Made by a program: the position numbers and the translations under genes. This document shows, one piece after another, positions 1 to 13,842 of a stretch of 64,000 nucleotides of DNA. The number at the start of each line of letters is the position of its first letter. Position 1 is the stretch's first letter. Origin of the DNA: Heterobilharzia americana (lineage: Eukaryota > Platyhelminthes > Trematoda > Strigeidida > Schistosomatidae); NCBI GenBank assembly GCA_944470555.2, contig OX104130.1:64919160-64983159 (forward strand). The letters are read 5' to 3'. The notes under the pieces are model-generated. The model had not been told where the DNA came from. It ran no database searches and saw only the letters and a list, made by a program, of their open reading frames with translations.

Positions 1-725
1 TAACCCGTATATGAAATAGACCAGCTTAATCCTAACCTTTGAAGTTTACCTATGCAAAACCTAACTGAGGAGAAATGTTTCTACATTCATTTTTGCGATC
101 ATCTTAGTTTGCTATTGTTAAAAACTTAATAACTACTTGATCGAAGAGTATATATTCCAACCTAGACAACAAAACTCCAAAGCATTTTTTGCTTTATGTG
201 AATTTTCAAAGTTGTTTTTGATGCTGTTACCTGGATTTATCAAAAAGTATCATTTGGGATTAATACATATAGAAATATGTGAATGTGATATGACCCCAGT
301 ACCTCAGTGACTTAATGGATAACGCTTTGGCCTTTGAAACGATACGGCCTCGCTTCATATCGCGGTGGGAACAACATCCGCCTTTGAGGTGTAGGTACAT
401 CCGGCTGACGAGTCATAAACTATACTGCTAGCTACTACCAAACAGATTACAACATAACAAAAATCAGACAGCATCTAAGCATCTGCTTAGGATTTCATAT
501 GCCAACAGAGGTTGATAAACTCGATCCAGAATTACCACGGTGAATTTTAATATCAGTAAATAGTAGTATTTATAATAATATGGCATTACACTACTAGGTG
601 AAAAATATTTAGTGATATAAAAAATGGTAATGTGTTACTCTATCTCCTTTCTGTTTACATAGCAGCGTGATGTTGTTCTTTTTCACAAAAATTAAATGTC
701 ATTAAAACACTTTAAATGATTTCAG
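1..725 (+). other. Upstream cadherin intron (3' part)
   Basis: This is non-coding sequence ending in the acceptor tttcag before the exon at 726. Apart from the tRNA-like/hammerhead repeat remnant at about 295-425, I see nothing in it. Confidence 0.7.
295..425 (+). repeat. SM-alpha-type repeat, tRNA-like head and truncated hammerhead
   Basis: It has a tRNA-like A-box region (ctcagtgacttaatggataacg), a decayed B-box region, then gtaggtacatccggctgacgagtc, the 5' half of the schistosome-type hammerhead (stem I strand plus CUGACGA). The catalytic GAAA half is lost. The same order of blocks recurs at 27177, 37645 and, inverted, at 23712, 34815, 41262 and 61222. Confidence 0.75.
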
Positions 726-1487
726 GTGTTAGAAAATGCACCAGGTGGGACAGAAATCGGCATTGTAGAAGCACTAGATAAAGATGTCTCAATCATCAAT
801 CAACGTGTTCGTTACACTCTGCGTGGTAATGCTGAAGACTTGAAATTGATTACAGTTGACCGTAACACTGGTATATTAAGAACTAGACGTCCAATTGACA
901 GAGAATCCAGATCTTCTATATCACTTATAGTTGAAGCCGAGAATGAAGTTCCTGTTCATCGTTCACCATCTATGAGAAGTGAAAATTTTAACATGATAAT
1001 GAAACATATTGGAACGGAAGCAAGTGTAGTAATCACAATTTTAAATGTAAATGATAACCGACCTGAGTTCACTTTAATTGAACCACACCGTTCACATGTT
1101 ACATTCACATGGGAACAACTAAATCCGCTGGTCATACTAGAGACAACTCAGTCAAATGTTTCTTCATTGGTCAACTTAAAATCTGACAAGAGTCCTGGCC
1201 ATCAAGGGAAGCCAAAAGATGAGGAGAATCATAAAATGTCGGTTCTGGAAAATGCCAACCCTGTGTGTGAACCTCTACCTCACCGAGTAATTGACAGAGA
1301 CATGGAATCTGATACAATGCTCGACTGTTGTATTCTAGAACTGTTGGATAATTATAACGGATTATTCGCACTGATTCCTCAAGCCCCAAGTGTGCTCTGT
1401 GCTATGTACCGGCCACCAAGTCCGCAAACGTATAAACTAACACTCATAGCAAAAGACGGTTTAACAAATGATAGTTTATCTTCCCAA
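726..1487 (+). CDS. Cadherin-superfamily receptor, exon with the last two cadherin repeats (partial gene)
   Basis: This exon encodes 254 residues of the extracellular part of a cadherin/protocadherin-like receptor, a Ca2+-dependent cell-surface protein. The first repeat opens with LENAPGGTEIG, has the Ca2+-ligand motifs ALDKD and DRES, and closes with NVNDNRPEF. The second repeat opens with SVLENANP, has IDRDMESD and a terminal AKDG, and is more divergent: it has no clear DRE. The reading starts at a splice acceptor (tttcag at 720-725), not at a start codon, so the initial GTG is an internal valine. It ends at donor CAA|gtaagc (1487/1488), in phase 0. The next exon at 21123 starts in phase 0 and completes the last beta-strand (SLSSQ|VHFTVII). 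Earlier exons lie outside the window. I am confident of the family; the subfamily is not determined. Confidence 0.9.
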
Positions 1488-2719
1488 GTAAGCGGTGTTT
1501 TACTTCTTGTATATGGGCATAAAATACACCTTAATATTTGCTAATTATTTTACAAATTTTTCTTTGCATGTGCAACTATAATCCTTACAATCAGAAGTGA
1601 TACCGAGTTACACCATTATTTGTTGTCGAAAACAGAGTAAAGTATCTGGATTAACTTAGTTTCATGATATCATACTGAAAGGATTTTTTTAGTTTTTTCC
1701 ATTCACTATTTAAAGGCATGACAAAAATAGTCCATCGAAGTAGGGGAAGTGTTATAATAAAACGTCTTACTAAGTGGTTTTACTTATCTACTTTTCTATT
1801 GTCAATCAATCGCTTAGTAAAGTTATTTTCAACAATCTTTAAGGAAAAAGGTAAAACTTAAGCCTTCATTTCATGCGAGGAGTTAAAAGGTAATTTACAG
1901 AGCAATAAATTCTTCGACAAAATTGTTTTCTTAAATCTCATTTTTCAAATTGATTGTATACAGTCTTCCTACAGTATCTGATAAACAGGTTTTACACTTA
2001 CTGTATTAGCCTAGATGTTACATTCCTAAGTATACTGTCGAGAATTATGACATAAGCTGATAAACACAAAATAATTTGTTGCGTAACTCCATATTTTCTC
2101 TAAAGTCATATATGACACCTATGAGTATAGGTTTCTTTTTTTTCGTAGTTGATAAATATTCTAGCAGTTGAGTTATTCGTTAATACTAACTTGGCAAGAA
2201 GCAAAGTGCAGTCACTAATGTATGGTAATGTGATTTAAAACATTATTTGACAAATAGTCATCACGAAAACACCACATTTTCTCTGCTCTATCGATAGCCT
2301 AGATGCCAGAAATACTTGAAATATGTTACAATGTAACATTTCCTGAAAGTGAGGCAAAACTGTGATACGGTATAATTCCATGTTAGATTCTTTATTTGCT
2401 ACAGCACGCAGTAGCACATTATAGCTCACTGCATGACGGTTCGAGCAGAATTTATTGGTCATATTCACATCAAAGTAATCATACGACTTTCAGACTTCAT
2501 TTATGCAGTTCAATAGTGCATTTATTTATTTTGCTGGTAGTAAAATTTTCCAGATATATGTAATATGTAATCAGTCATTCCAGTTACATGTGTTGTGTTG
2601 ATTCAATGAACAAAGGTGCTGTGACTAATCTCTCTATCCACCTAGCAGTATTGGATTTTAGAAATGTTACCCTATCCCATCCTATAGTATGATTTGATTC
2701 GGAGAGATAGCTGATTTCT

Positions 2720-4090
2720 CCTGTATGTTTCGCTAAGTTTTGTGTTCCGCTATCTTGACTGGCACAGAATGGCTCTTTTGACCCATGTACTTCGCCTCAC
2801 AATCATTACATGGTGTTTGATAGATCAGATTAGTCTTACTAATTGGCTCTACTGAGCCTCTTAGCCAACAGAGTTTTTGTGTGAGCGAGTTTGTGGGTTG
2901 AAATGCCACAATAATCCGAGTATTGTTTAGAATTCTAAGTAGAATTTCTGGTACACCTTCTTCACATGACAACACTTCAGAGGATCTGAATTCCCTCTTT
3001 GGCATGTCGTAATCACTAATAACATTACCCCTCGTCCTTTTACAAATCCTTACAGACTGTCCAATCAGTCCTCGAGGGTACTTGTTAACAAGTATTGTCT
3101 CTCTGATATGCTTTAGTTCCTTAGTTAGATTTTCTGACGTACCAGCCAAACTCCTAGCCCGATTACTTATACATTTTATCAAGCCTACCTTGATAGATGT
3201 AGGGTGAGATGATGTGAAATCCAAGTATCTATTCGAATATGCTGATTTTGCTATAAGCACTCGTATCTAAACTTCCATCCTCTCTCCTCTTGATTTTCTG
3301 ATCCAACACAGGTAATTCTCTTTCTTCATTTTCCAATCGAGAAGTTAATTGCATTGCATGTACTATCGGGTTAATGTGTGTGAACTAATCTCTGAATATA
3401 CTGTTATTTCATTACAGTAAATGTGTCATCTACATACTGCCACCATATTTCTCAGTTGGGTTGGGATGTTCCTAATATTATTCGTTCCAGACTGTCCATA
3501 AATATGCCTCCTACGATAGGGGATATTCGAGATCTCATTGCTACTCCTTCTGTTTGTTTATAAGTTTTGACTTGAAATTTGAAAACTGTAAATTAAACTT
3601 AATCTTATCCCTAGTGTAATTTATTCAATAGAGACTTTAGCCCTATTACTAATTTCATGTTCAGTTATGATTTCATTTCTGACTGCTTCAAGTGCCATAT
3701 GAACTGGTACATTTGTATAGAGGCTCGTCACATCAAAACTGACCATCTTTTCTCGCTCCACTAATTATACATCATTCAATCTACGTTTCAATCCAAATGA
3801 ATTAGTGAGCCTGGTTTTTTAGCAGTTTTTAATAAGGCATAGTATTTTAGCTAAATATTTAGATAACTCAAATGTTGATGCCTTTCTAAGGTCAACTATT
3901 AGCCTGATAGAATAGCCTGTTTTATGAACCTTGATGGTGCCATACATTCTACTAGGATTGTTAGTTTTAGGCATTTAATTAACTCGCTGAGATACACTCA
4001 TTTGAATTAGATTTCTAATTTACACTAATTTCAAAAGTATATCCTGCATATCTGCATATCCTTCCTATGTAGTTTACTTTGACTTTCAGC
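2720..4090 (-). mobile_element. Penelope-like element fragment (RT plus GIY-YIG endonuclease)
   Basis: The minus strand carries broken frames of a Penelope-like reverse transcriptase. In order they are NPSRMYGTIKVHKTGYSIRL (about 3900-3960), SFDVTSLYTNVPVHMALEAV (about 3690-3750), the catalytic YVDDTFTV (about 3420-3440), then a 175-codon frame (2733-3260) that runs through the linker into the start of a GIY-YIG nuclease: NLIYQTPCNDCEAKYMGQ followed by IAEHK. Stops and frameshifts separate the blocks, so the copy is dead. It is antisense to the host cadherin gene. A related fragment, 3'-truncated, lies at 57850-58440. Schistosomes are known to carry Penelope-like families; I do not assign the exact one. 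Confidence 0.87.
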
Positions 4091-6139
4091 GTATTCTTTT
4101 TCATGCAGACTACTCAACTGTTATATTTCATCCCATTTTTCACCTTTTTACACCATTCAATATGAATTGTTAGTAGCATAGAATCAAGTCGGAGATAATA
4201 GGAGAAAATGAGATGCCATAAAAAACAACTATAAGAGTTGAAAGAAACAGTATGGATAAAATTAAAAACATACTCGATACATTATCTTTCTAATCATGAA
4301 CACTCACGGCCTAATGAGTAATTATCATAATAAAATTATTCATCAAGATGAAGTTTATGTAAAAATGAAAGACCCAACTACTCATTAGTAGCATAGTATA
4401 AATAAAACACGATTCATACGATAATATGCAAAAAAAAACTACTTTACTCATCATAATAAACCTAATAAACATTGCCCATTACAGTAATAATAATTGTAAT
4501 AAGTAACGAGGGGAAAGCTTAATGACCAGAAGCCATTCAAAACTTTTGTAACCGATTAATTGAGTTTGACTGGCATTGAGCATTGAGCAAGGCTCGTAAA
4601 GAAACATTGTTTCTTTTAACAAACTGCAATACAGAAAAGAAAAAGGGCGAACCGATAAAATGTTAATAGAAATAACGGAGAAATTTTCTTCTCATTTACC
4701 TAGTACTCTGTGCACACTTATGCGTAGCCTGTGTATGTATAGACAGGTAAATCAATAAATAATTAATAAATAAATCTAATTTATTGGTTTGTCGCAATTA
4801 GATGACATTAGTATTTATTTTATCTATCTATTTACTCTCATTTGTTCATCTGTCCACTAGCCTTTTTCTTTTCTCCTCAGTTTTTCTTATCTATGCTTTT
4901 CTCAGTTTTTTTATCTTCGGTCAACTTGTGAATAAATTATGAGAAAAATCCTACGCATACAGAAAGAAATTAGAATAGAAAACAAACAGTATAAATAACA
5001 AGAATGAAGAGTGTTCTCATCATTCTAGCCTACTTTTTCATTACTGAAATGATGGCGTTGATAGCGATGGCAATAGTAATAAGAAAAATAATTTATGATT
5101 AAGAAAACCTATTAACGAGAGCTTGTTTTTTTCATATGAGGATAATGCATGACTTATTAATTGGACCCACTGACTGATTGATCGATTGATTAATTCATCA
5201 TCTTATTTATTCTTTTTGGAGCAAAACAGAAAAGTATGACTTTACTTGACTAATTAGGAATTCGAAGGTCAATGGTAACAATAAAATTTATCATACACCT
5301 TTGTGCTAAGTATGAAGAATGACCGTGGAAATGAACCAAAGACTTTTATCTAGCTCATAGTTAACAGAAATTCTTCGATTATGTTAACAGTACCAGTTTA
5401 AATCAATGAGCACTGTGAAATATCGGCTGGATATTAAATCACTGTGTAGTTGAAGTAACAAAAAGTCGTGTATGGAGTACGTTTTTAAGACGCACGTAAG
5501 TGTTAGATAAGTTGTTTCTACAGCTTTATGGACCTCAACTAAGGTACCCTACTGAATTTGTCGCTTCATAATAACTTCATACTTAAATTAACCTTGTGAT
5601 CCTAGCAAAGGGAGTTAAATAGCTGACGGTGTTCATAATCATGATCTTTGATTCTGACTTCTCGAGTGCCTTACCAATTATATAAATTAACAAAAGATAA
5701 TTCAACTAGGAAGATTTTCTTTACGATGAATCATTCTGACAAGCTTTACATTCTTATTTATGGTAGCAGTAAAAATATATGTCCATAAATGGCTAATTGG
5801 TCAGCACAAGGTCACCTACAGAGTCACAAGATGATATTATGGCTAGAAGGTAAACATAAGGCCAACCATAATTGTTCGTAGAATTAAAAGGTCAACACAA
5901 GGTAATTATACGGTAACTATATAATAATCTATGAAGTAGAAGTAGAGATACAGGGCAATACTACTGACATCAACCATCGACGAGTTAGGGAAAGGGGTTG
6001 AAAATAGTGGTATTGAAAAATAAAATAAATGAATAAATAAGATATCTCAGGGAGATTAAGATGAAGGTAAAATTCGGAGTTGGACTTATCCCTTTTGAAC
6101 ACTTCAATCAGGTTTAAACCAACCAATGGCCAAGGCTTC

Positions 6140-6480
6140 TGCAGCGTTCAGGTGGTGAATCTACACTCCCTTTTGAATGTTTGATTTGACTTTATGAATG
6201 GCTCTAAAGTAAAATTCTTGCGGAATAGAGCGACTGGAGTTAACCGAATACTCAATAATCTGGCTGCTAATGGCTTTGAAGTCTCCTTTTGACAACCATG
6301 CAGGATAGTGTTCAGAGATGAGTTTAGGTAGGACAAGCTTTGTGCGACTTATGTAACAAACTCTAGAAAAGCAAATGAATTGGTAAGCACACACGCAGGT
6401 GGGTCGAAGTGGTAGTTTCTCCTTTGCACACCCTGGAATCAGTAGTCGCTATTGTTGGAGAAGACAATCTGAAGTTAGGC
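6140..6480 (-). mobile_element. Penelope-like element 3' fragment (GIY-YIG remnant)
   Basis: Minus-strand frames at 6148-6394 contain YQFICFSRVCYISR, then KLISEHYPAWLSKGDFKAIS. This resembles the Penelope GIY-YIG nuclease pattern Y-x-F-x-C...YIGR...ISEH-PAWL. The copy is split across two frames and its catalytic part is eroded. It is most similar to the + strand fragment at 62175-62700. Confidence 0.72.
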
Positions 6481-9400
6481 GGAAAAGGTCTTTTTTAAAG
6501 CTTTACACAATCGATTCTTAAGTATCTCTGCCTTTGTGTCTCCCTTGAATCCAGTATTCTCCAGTATTTTCTTTAGGCCATTAAGGATTCCTTCTCAATA
6601 ATGCTTAGGCTTCATGCTCTCGACGAGCACTCTTATGTGGATTAATGAAACAAAATAAAAAATAAATAATATGGGAAAATAACTTAGTCAGTGTGGTAGA
6701 ACGTAATCTCACATTAGGTTGATTTTATTTACATAAGCCCACAGAGATGTTGAAAATCCCACTACTTTCTAAAACAAAGTATAAAAGGTGAAATAAGAAT
6801 GAAAATTAGATATCAAAAGTTATGTTATTACTTAGCAATGATTATGAGTGATAATTTATGCTCGAGACGTCATCCAATGACGGTCAATCCATGTATTGCA
6901 TGTTGTTTCAAACAAAAAGGTCCAGTATGCAAAGGTTAGATGAATTTTACAATACACAGAATGACAACTAGATGAAATAAAGCCAATTCAAACCAATGAA
7001 AACTACTTCTGTTCATCCAAACACTTAGAATCCTTTTGGTTTAATTGTTAGTTGTAAAGATTCCTTCATAGAAAGCTTCCTCTTTTGTAACTCCACACGA
7101 AAGAAAAGTTTTTGTCTCAGAATCTTCTGTTAGTCCTTAAGTTTAACCTAGTAAATGGTGTAACTCTGTCAGCGCCAAAAGCTGCTGACTCCAAACATCT
7201 ATCGGAACCATTACAGGATTAGTGTAACGCTATCTAACTGCTTTTCCGTATATATTTAACCTATTTAGCAAAGTGTAACTAAAATAACAGTTCTTCATTC
7301 CTAAGTGCTGTAAATTCTCAATAATTTCAACGATTCGGTAATCAAAATAACTGAATTGGAATATATTTCATATTTTCTTTTATCCTATGTGGGTTAGTAA
7401 AGCCTTTTTAGCTTCTGCATAGGTAATTCGTGTTCATTATCAGATCAAAATAGTAAATAAATGGCTAATGACTCAGAAGGTATTCGTTTAAAACTAGCCA
7501 CAAACAAAAGTAGTTCACGCAGTTGATTTGTACTTTTAAACGCACTAGATAGCCAGCTAATATATAGGATGGTTGAGGGAAATAATAACATTTTTGAACG
7601 TATCAGAATAGTCTTCTAATACTACCACTACACTTCCAGAGAAGTGCTTACAGTGAAAGCATGCCTCATAAAAGAGTACTAGGTCATATAAACACATGAT
7701 TTTATGTTGGTTTCTGATTCCATCACTCAGAATCAGTATCTTTACACGCAGTCTGCTGATAGCTAAATTCTACCGTGAATACTCTACTTCTGTTAGTTTT
7801 AGCAGCCGAAATAAATCTGGTTTTATATCAGGATGGGAACTATTTTTTCTAACTTGAAAGGATTACATTCTTAGAAAAATAGGCTGAAATTGATGTCTGA
7901 TGATTACAGCTGTGAAGAGATCCTGAATTTAGACGTTTCACTTCATAGCCATCATTGCCAAGGCATATCTACATACTAAAACTTACTGAAGTCTCTGAGA
8001 AGGGAGTCTTCATCGAATGCTTGTTCTTCTTTCTTGCCACGTAATAACTGAGCTACCATAGAGTATACAGTCAACTATGAACAAATCGAGCTCTCCTTAT
8101 CAGTCAGTCAAAGAAGTATATGAAATAACAGAGAGGATTAAAAACAAACATTGATAATGTAGACTAACCAACTTCCACGTACATTTTAAAATTTTTAAGT
8201 CTTGTTCAACTAAGTGAAATATCATATGAAACTATATCTGATAACTCAGCAGACTGAAAGTCTATTGCAAGAGATTTTTGAAACCATCAACCCGAACAGA
8301 AGTTGTGTTTACTTAGCTGATGAATCTCTTCAGTTACTTATCTTATCTTGTCAAAATAAAATTTACTAGTTTACTGGCCAAAACTGTAAAGCGTTTAGAG
8401 ATGAGTCGAGTTCATTTTCCACCCCGTACACTAACACGTATTGTTCGGAAGATACACCAGGCAAGACAGTTGTGGATAGTACAAGGAAACATCAATTTCT
8501 TACACTGGCTACAATCCATCCACCATCAGCAAATGTTAGTAGTTGCATATTTTTAATACTCTGAGTTGTTTTTTGGGTCAGAAATGATATTCTTACATAA
8601 ATATGAGGAATTACAATAACAATAATTCATTTTCATTAGTTTACAACAGATATATATCACAATCAGCTCTTATTATAATTTAATTAAGATGAAATATCAT
8701 AATAGGAGAACTAGCTGTACAATGAACGAAGTCCCTGGTGTATTCATGATACGCTATCATTGAGAACCATGGTGTTTTTTTTTATTGTAGGCTGAGTAGA
8801 TATGACTGATTCAAAATACTACGCATATATGAGTTTATCAATTGAACAGAAAATAAAACAAGAAATAGTATCAGTTGGCTGATGCTCCACGTTTTATCGC
8901 CTTTTGTACTTTCAGTGTCCAAAAGAATCATTTGATCAGTTTTGAGTAATAATAATAATAATAACAATAATAGCGATGACACTGTTAGCTATCACAGTGA
9001 AGTAGTGTCATATTTCATTTTACATAAGTTTTTTCGCCTTGTTTCGAAGATAAAATAGCCTAAAATTATTTTTGACAGATAAGTTAGATTGCACCTGATC
9101 ATTCTAATCAACAAGCCAATAGTCATATTGACCGTACACTATGACAATCATGCCGGTTAGCTTATATCCCTAAACAGGAGAGATTTCAGAACATCTGAAT
9201 CTCAAGAAGTACCATACACTGCTTTCGTTCTAGGTCGAATATCCTAACCTGCTAAAACTATAAAAATTTCTAGTCAGAAACAATAACCACTTGATTGCAG
9301 CTCAACTGTTTTGTAAAACGATACTTTTTATAAGATTTGAACACGATTAGTCCGACTTTCCACATAGGATCTAAGTTGTGAATTGTTAAAAATCCTTTAA

Positions 9401-10049
9401 GAAGAGGTATACAAAACTAGTTGCTGTTGCTCCCTTGTTTTGTAAGACCCTTGGATAATGTCACTAAACGAGAACTGTTACCAGGCGAGGTATCATGTCA
9501 TTTAAAATTCTTTGGAGCTTATATTTTATTCCTTATCCATTGATTTTTCTTCCTCACTATCTACACCTTGAGGTAACTGATCATTGAGTCATCTTCTGAG
9601 ATCATAAGTGATTTTAGCACTCGTTATGCCCTCAGTATTGATTCCCATAACCTAAGTCTACAGAATAGCATTGTGAAATATAGTAAAAAAGCTTTATTAC
9701 TGAACTTAATTAGTATTAGGTCACATATGTACTCAAATTTGTCTTCATTGCAAGAATTAACGACCTTCACGCATAATAATCACTTAACCTCTTCACTATA
9801 TGAGAACATTTGCCGAATTTCCATTGAAAAGGAAAAAACCAATAAGATCAAACCAACGAACTCAAAAGTTACACTGAAATAGACCAACCCTTAAAGCACT
9901 GTAAACAAATAATTGTAAAATAAGCCAGGGACTTACCAAAGTGGTTAAAATCTATTCAAAAAAGTCGGGAGCAATATTTATTGAATATGACTTAGTTACA
10001 CATTTTGTTCACTCTTACCGTCACTTAAAATCATCTAATTTCTTTGGAG

Positions 10050-10240
10050 GTGTCCAGCATCTTCCCATATAAACTTATTATGGAACTCAAGATCAAAAAT
10101 ATTACAATAAATGAAGAGTTTATTTAAAATTATTCATTTCATACATTATTTGAACGTAACAATGACAACTAATGTCAATCACGCCACGTTAAGCTTTATG
10201 ATAGCATGCCGGATACCATCAATACATAGTTTCTAACGAG
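10050..10240 (+). repeat. Unclassified dispersed repeat, copy 1
   Basis: It aligns by eye with 56325-56515 in the same orientation. Shared blocks include aaaattattcattt, tgtcaatcacgccacgttaagc against ttcagtcacaccacataaagc, and tagcatgccggatacc against tagcataccggatatc. The similarity seems to continue downstream more weakly (about 10330-10900). No ORF, terminal repeat or tRNA-like box was recognised. Confidence 0.6.
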
Positions 10241-13200
10241 TTCATTAGAAAGCCTTCTGGATTATAAATTGTTAGGTAGCACACTATACATTGTCAGAAT
10301 CTTTTAGAAACCAATAGTTCCTAAACTAAACTTACTGCCAACCAGCACACTATGAGTATTAAAAAGGATCAAGTGACTGTACATACACAAAACCGATTAA
10401 GTGATAAAACAAAGTCAGTGGTATACACTCTTTGGGTAAAATTTGAAAACGATAACACCACCCCTGAATGTATAAATGAAGTGGTATTTTGTCAGCTGTT
10501 TAACATTCTTATTCACCTTCAAGTATTTCAGTCTCTTTCTCCCCTTTCAATGAGCCGAGTGTTGGTTGGAATGGCAACTTATTTCTTTCCTACAAGTCTT
10601 TACATACATAAATCAGTATCCAAGTTGTATCAAAGCCTCAAGTTTGCCTCAGGTCTTTGTTAACCATATTTTCATAACAGTTGGAGAATATACTGGGAAT
10701 TTAACAATTTTTTAATATTTAAAAACACCACAAAATTTTCGAAACCGCCATCATCCCTATCGGGTGAACTTCAAGTTCATGATACACTAAGTACAGGAGG
10801 GATGTTACCAAGGAATAATAATGTTAACTTGGTGCAGTAGTTATACCTGAAGGGTAACTGGTTCTTATTTCAAGAGAATTTCAAGTTGTATTTCTTCATG
10901 CTTTAAGTCAGTGGACTTACTGTTTACGTTCGTCCACCTCATTTTGAACAACGAACTTTCTTTACCCATGTAAGCTGGACTTGATTTACAATAAGTGAGC
11001 AAGAGAACAAGTATTATATAGACTTATTTTCGCATCTGATAAACACAAATGGGGAAATTTGTCAGTTAATCCCTTGAATCCTGTGGTTTCATTTAGTTTA
11101 ACCTGAAAATTCAGCTAATTTTTTTGCAATTCTTTTTTTGTAAAACTTTAGAGGTATATCACTTTGAATCACTAACAGTGACCACACTAATTATGCGCAA
11201 GATTATTTTCTCCTAGTATATTTTTCCTTTTAAATGAGGCACCAGTTTCAGATAGGATGTTTAGCTTGAAAAACTTTTACAACCAACTTCTGTCAATAAA
11301 TTGTTGCAGTTCAGAATAGTTAAAAGTCACCAGACAAAGGTAACTTTAGTCATAAATCACTATCGGGTCGTAAATAAAACATCGAAAATCACTGAAACAT
11401 AAATGGTCGTTACAACCTGTCCTGCATAAACTTAGCACTGTGTACATGTAATAGATTAGAAAATGAAATTTGCGACCCTCAGACACAATATCAAGTAATT
11501 AAATCCTTAAATTTCTTGATATTATGAAGCTGGTCGATCTAAATAACCTGTAAATTAACTGAACAAAGACGTAACAACGGAGAACTTGATAACCAGTATT
11601 ATTTTATTAAATGCTCAAGTGACTGATGTTAATGCATTACTTAATTAATGAGACTATAGCAGATATCTGTGGTGTAGTAGACTAGTGTTTCTGGTACCGA
11701 ATAATGTTTGAGGGTGAAATGAGAGCCTGGATAGCTGCATGATTTGACCAAAACATTATCATAGCACTGATCTGATGCTGTGCCAGCCCAGCTACTACAC
11801 CCAGCTGCTAACTCTGTCTTAACTTCACTTTATTAAATACTAAGGTTCACAAACGTTTTCGTCATTCTCTTTTAGTAATTTGTACTTTGTAACATAATGA
11901 ATTGAAAACAGTAATGCAAAATGAAGACAGTAATGTAGAGCGTAGTCTTTACCATAGATAGGACCAGCCTAATGATGCTTGATTATAAAAGAAACACCGT
12001 TGAGAAGAAATCACCACTACACAACCTAATTACTTGTACACGATAGAAGTGCTCCTTGAGCAATAACTAAATAAAGGAACACAATTTCCCACGTAGACAA
12101 GTAAGTTTTACAACTGATTTCCTAACTAATACTTATAGAAGACGAAGTAGCAGTCTAATGCATCGTATACATTTATCTGAAAATCAGAAAAGGATCTTCA
12201 GGAAGTAGCGAGAAATAGCTTTGCATACGATTAATCAAGTAAAATTTGAGTAATGAGAGGATGACTACTAACCACAGTTTTACCTTCAGGTACTTAAAAA
12301 CCTTGACCTCCCTACTCTAAGAATATACGATCATCCAAAAACTTACTACCAGAAAAGAAGCTTAAGATGCATAAAAATATCCATTCCTTCCTAATCAGTG
12401 GTAAAATTGCGTTGCAAGAAAGACATGAGAGTTGGTGTTTTCTAAATAACGGTCAGATCAATTTGCAGACGCAACCATTAATTTATTTTCTCCCACAGTT
12501 TCAGGAAATCCTCGCTAAGTATGACTGTTTTTAAAAAGATACTTTGGATTTGTATCTAAAAATTACCCATCCTTAGCTCATTCTTATATGAAAATGCAAA
12601 ATTCCTCGGTTGCCTTTGATCAAGATATCAACAAAAATTAAATTTACCGTATGCAATAACATATGCGGCTAGCAAAGCAGTTTGTTCGAAGCCAATGGTC
12701 GGTGAATTCATTCAAAGAAATATAAAGTCAATAGGTTAGCTAGAATAGAGATGACTGGTATACTATACTGTTTAGAAACAATGATAACCATTGAATCTCC
12801 AATCAAACTCCACATTGGCGTTCTATATATTTCAGACATGCATATGAGTACTGGTTTGAAGGGAGTAGAAATGGGTTGTCCGAACGAATAATAGAAATCA
12901 TCTTACTATGTTTAATTCTGGTTTACAATCTTAATGCAGAGAACATACACTGTAATTCATTCCTAGTGAATACATGTCTGATAGTTAACGGCTATGCTCA
13001 AATAAAACGGAGTGTTTCGAGAACTATGTACTAAGTTCAATTATTTCTGCTGTTTTAGATAACATCTGTCAATTGCTGAAAACAAATTTTGACACCATAT
13101 TTTTACGATTGATGAATCGCCCCATTTCGATTAAAAAATTCACATAAGATGCACAACGTAGGCATATATATGTTATGGACCATGCTGACCCCAAAGTGGT

Positions 13201-13480
13201 AGTATTAAGTACGTTCACGTAGGTATTTACTTTTCCTTATGATACTTCTCTTTCCCCTAAGAAAACACTGTTCAAGTAAAATATTTCTAAACCTAAGTAT
13301 TCTAAGATAAACGGAATAATTATGCTTTACTGTACTGTACGATATCCTGTTATTGGGAAGGTGAATTGATCAGTTACTGTATTAAGATTGTCATTTTTAT
13401 TCTAACACTAATAATATTGTCCAGCTAAAAAAATAACAAAATTTAGTTTCATGTCACCTCTTGGTGATTATTAGTATTCA

Positions 13481-13842
13481 CTTTCGATGGACGTTAGTTG
13501 ATCAGCAGCAATCGGCAGGAAACCCTAGACCTAGGTTTTATGCTTGTTGCCACTCGTCAGTTAGATGTGCCTGCAACCCTGAGGGAGCTGATATCGTCTG
13601 TGACATTTGAACTCGCCTCACCCAGTGTTGCTTGTGGTTAGCAGCGTTACCACTGAGCTGTCTGCTCCACAATTCACCTCCTGTTGGACTACAGTTGGTA
13701 ATTTGATTGACCACTGGACAATAATTAACTTTAGGCTGTCTAGTTTGAGTGCAGGTAACCTCACTGAGGAGTGCCGACAAGTATAAAACCTAGGTACAGG
13801 GCTTTCTGCTGACTGTCTCCAATCAACCAACTTCCATCAAAG
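13481..13842. repeat. Foldback element with about 100-bp inverted arms
   Basis: The left arm (13481-13583) and the reverse complement of the right arm (13744-13842) match over most of their length. Shared blocks are ttcgatggacgttagttgat / ttgatggaagttggttgat, cctaggttttatgcttg / cctaggttttatacttg, and actcgtcagt / actcctcagt. A 160-bp spacer separates them. No transposase ORF is present. It resembles a non-autonomous DNA-transposon or foldback repeat; class unknown. Confidence 0.7.
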
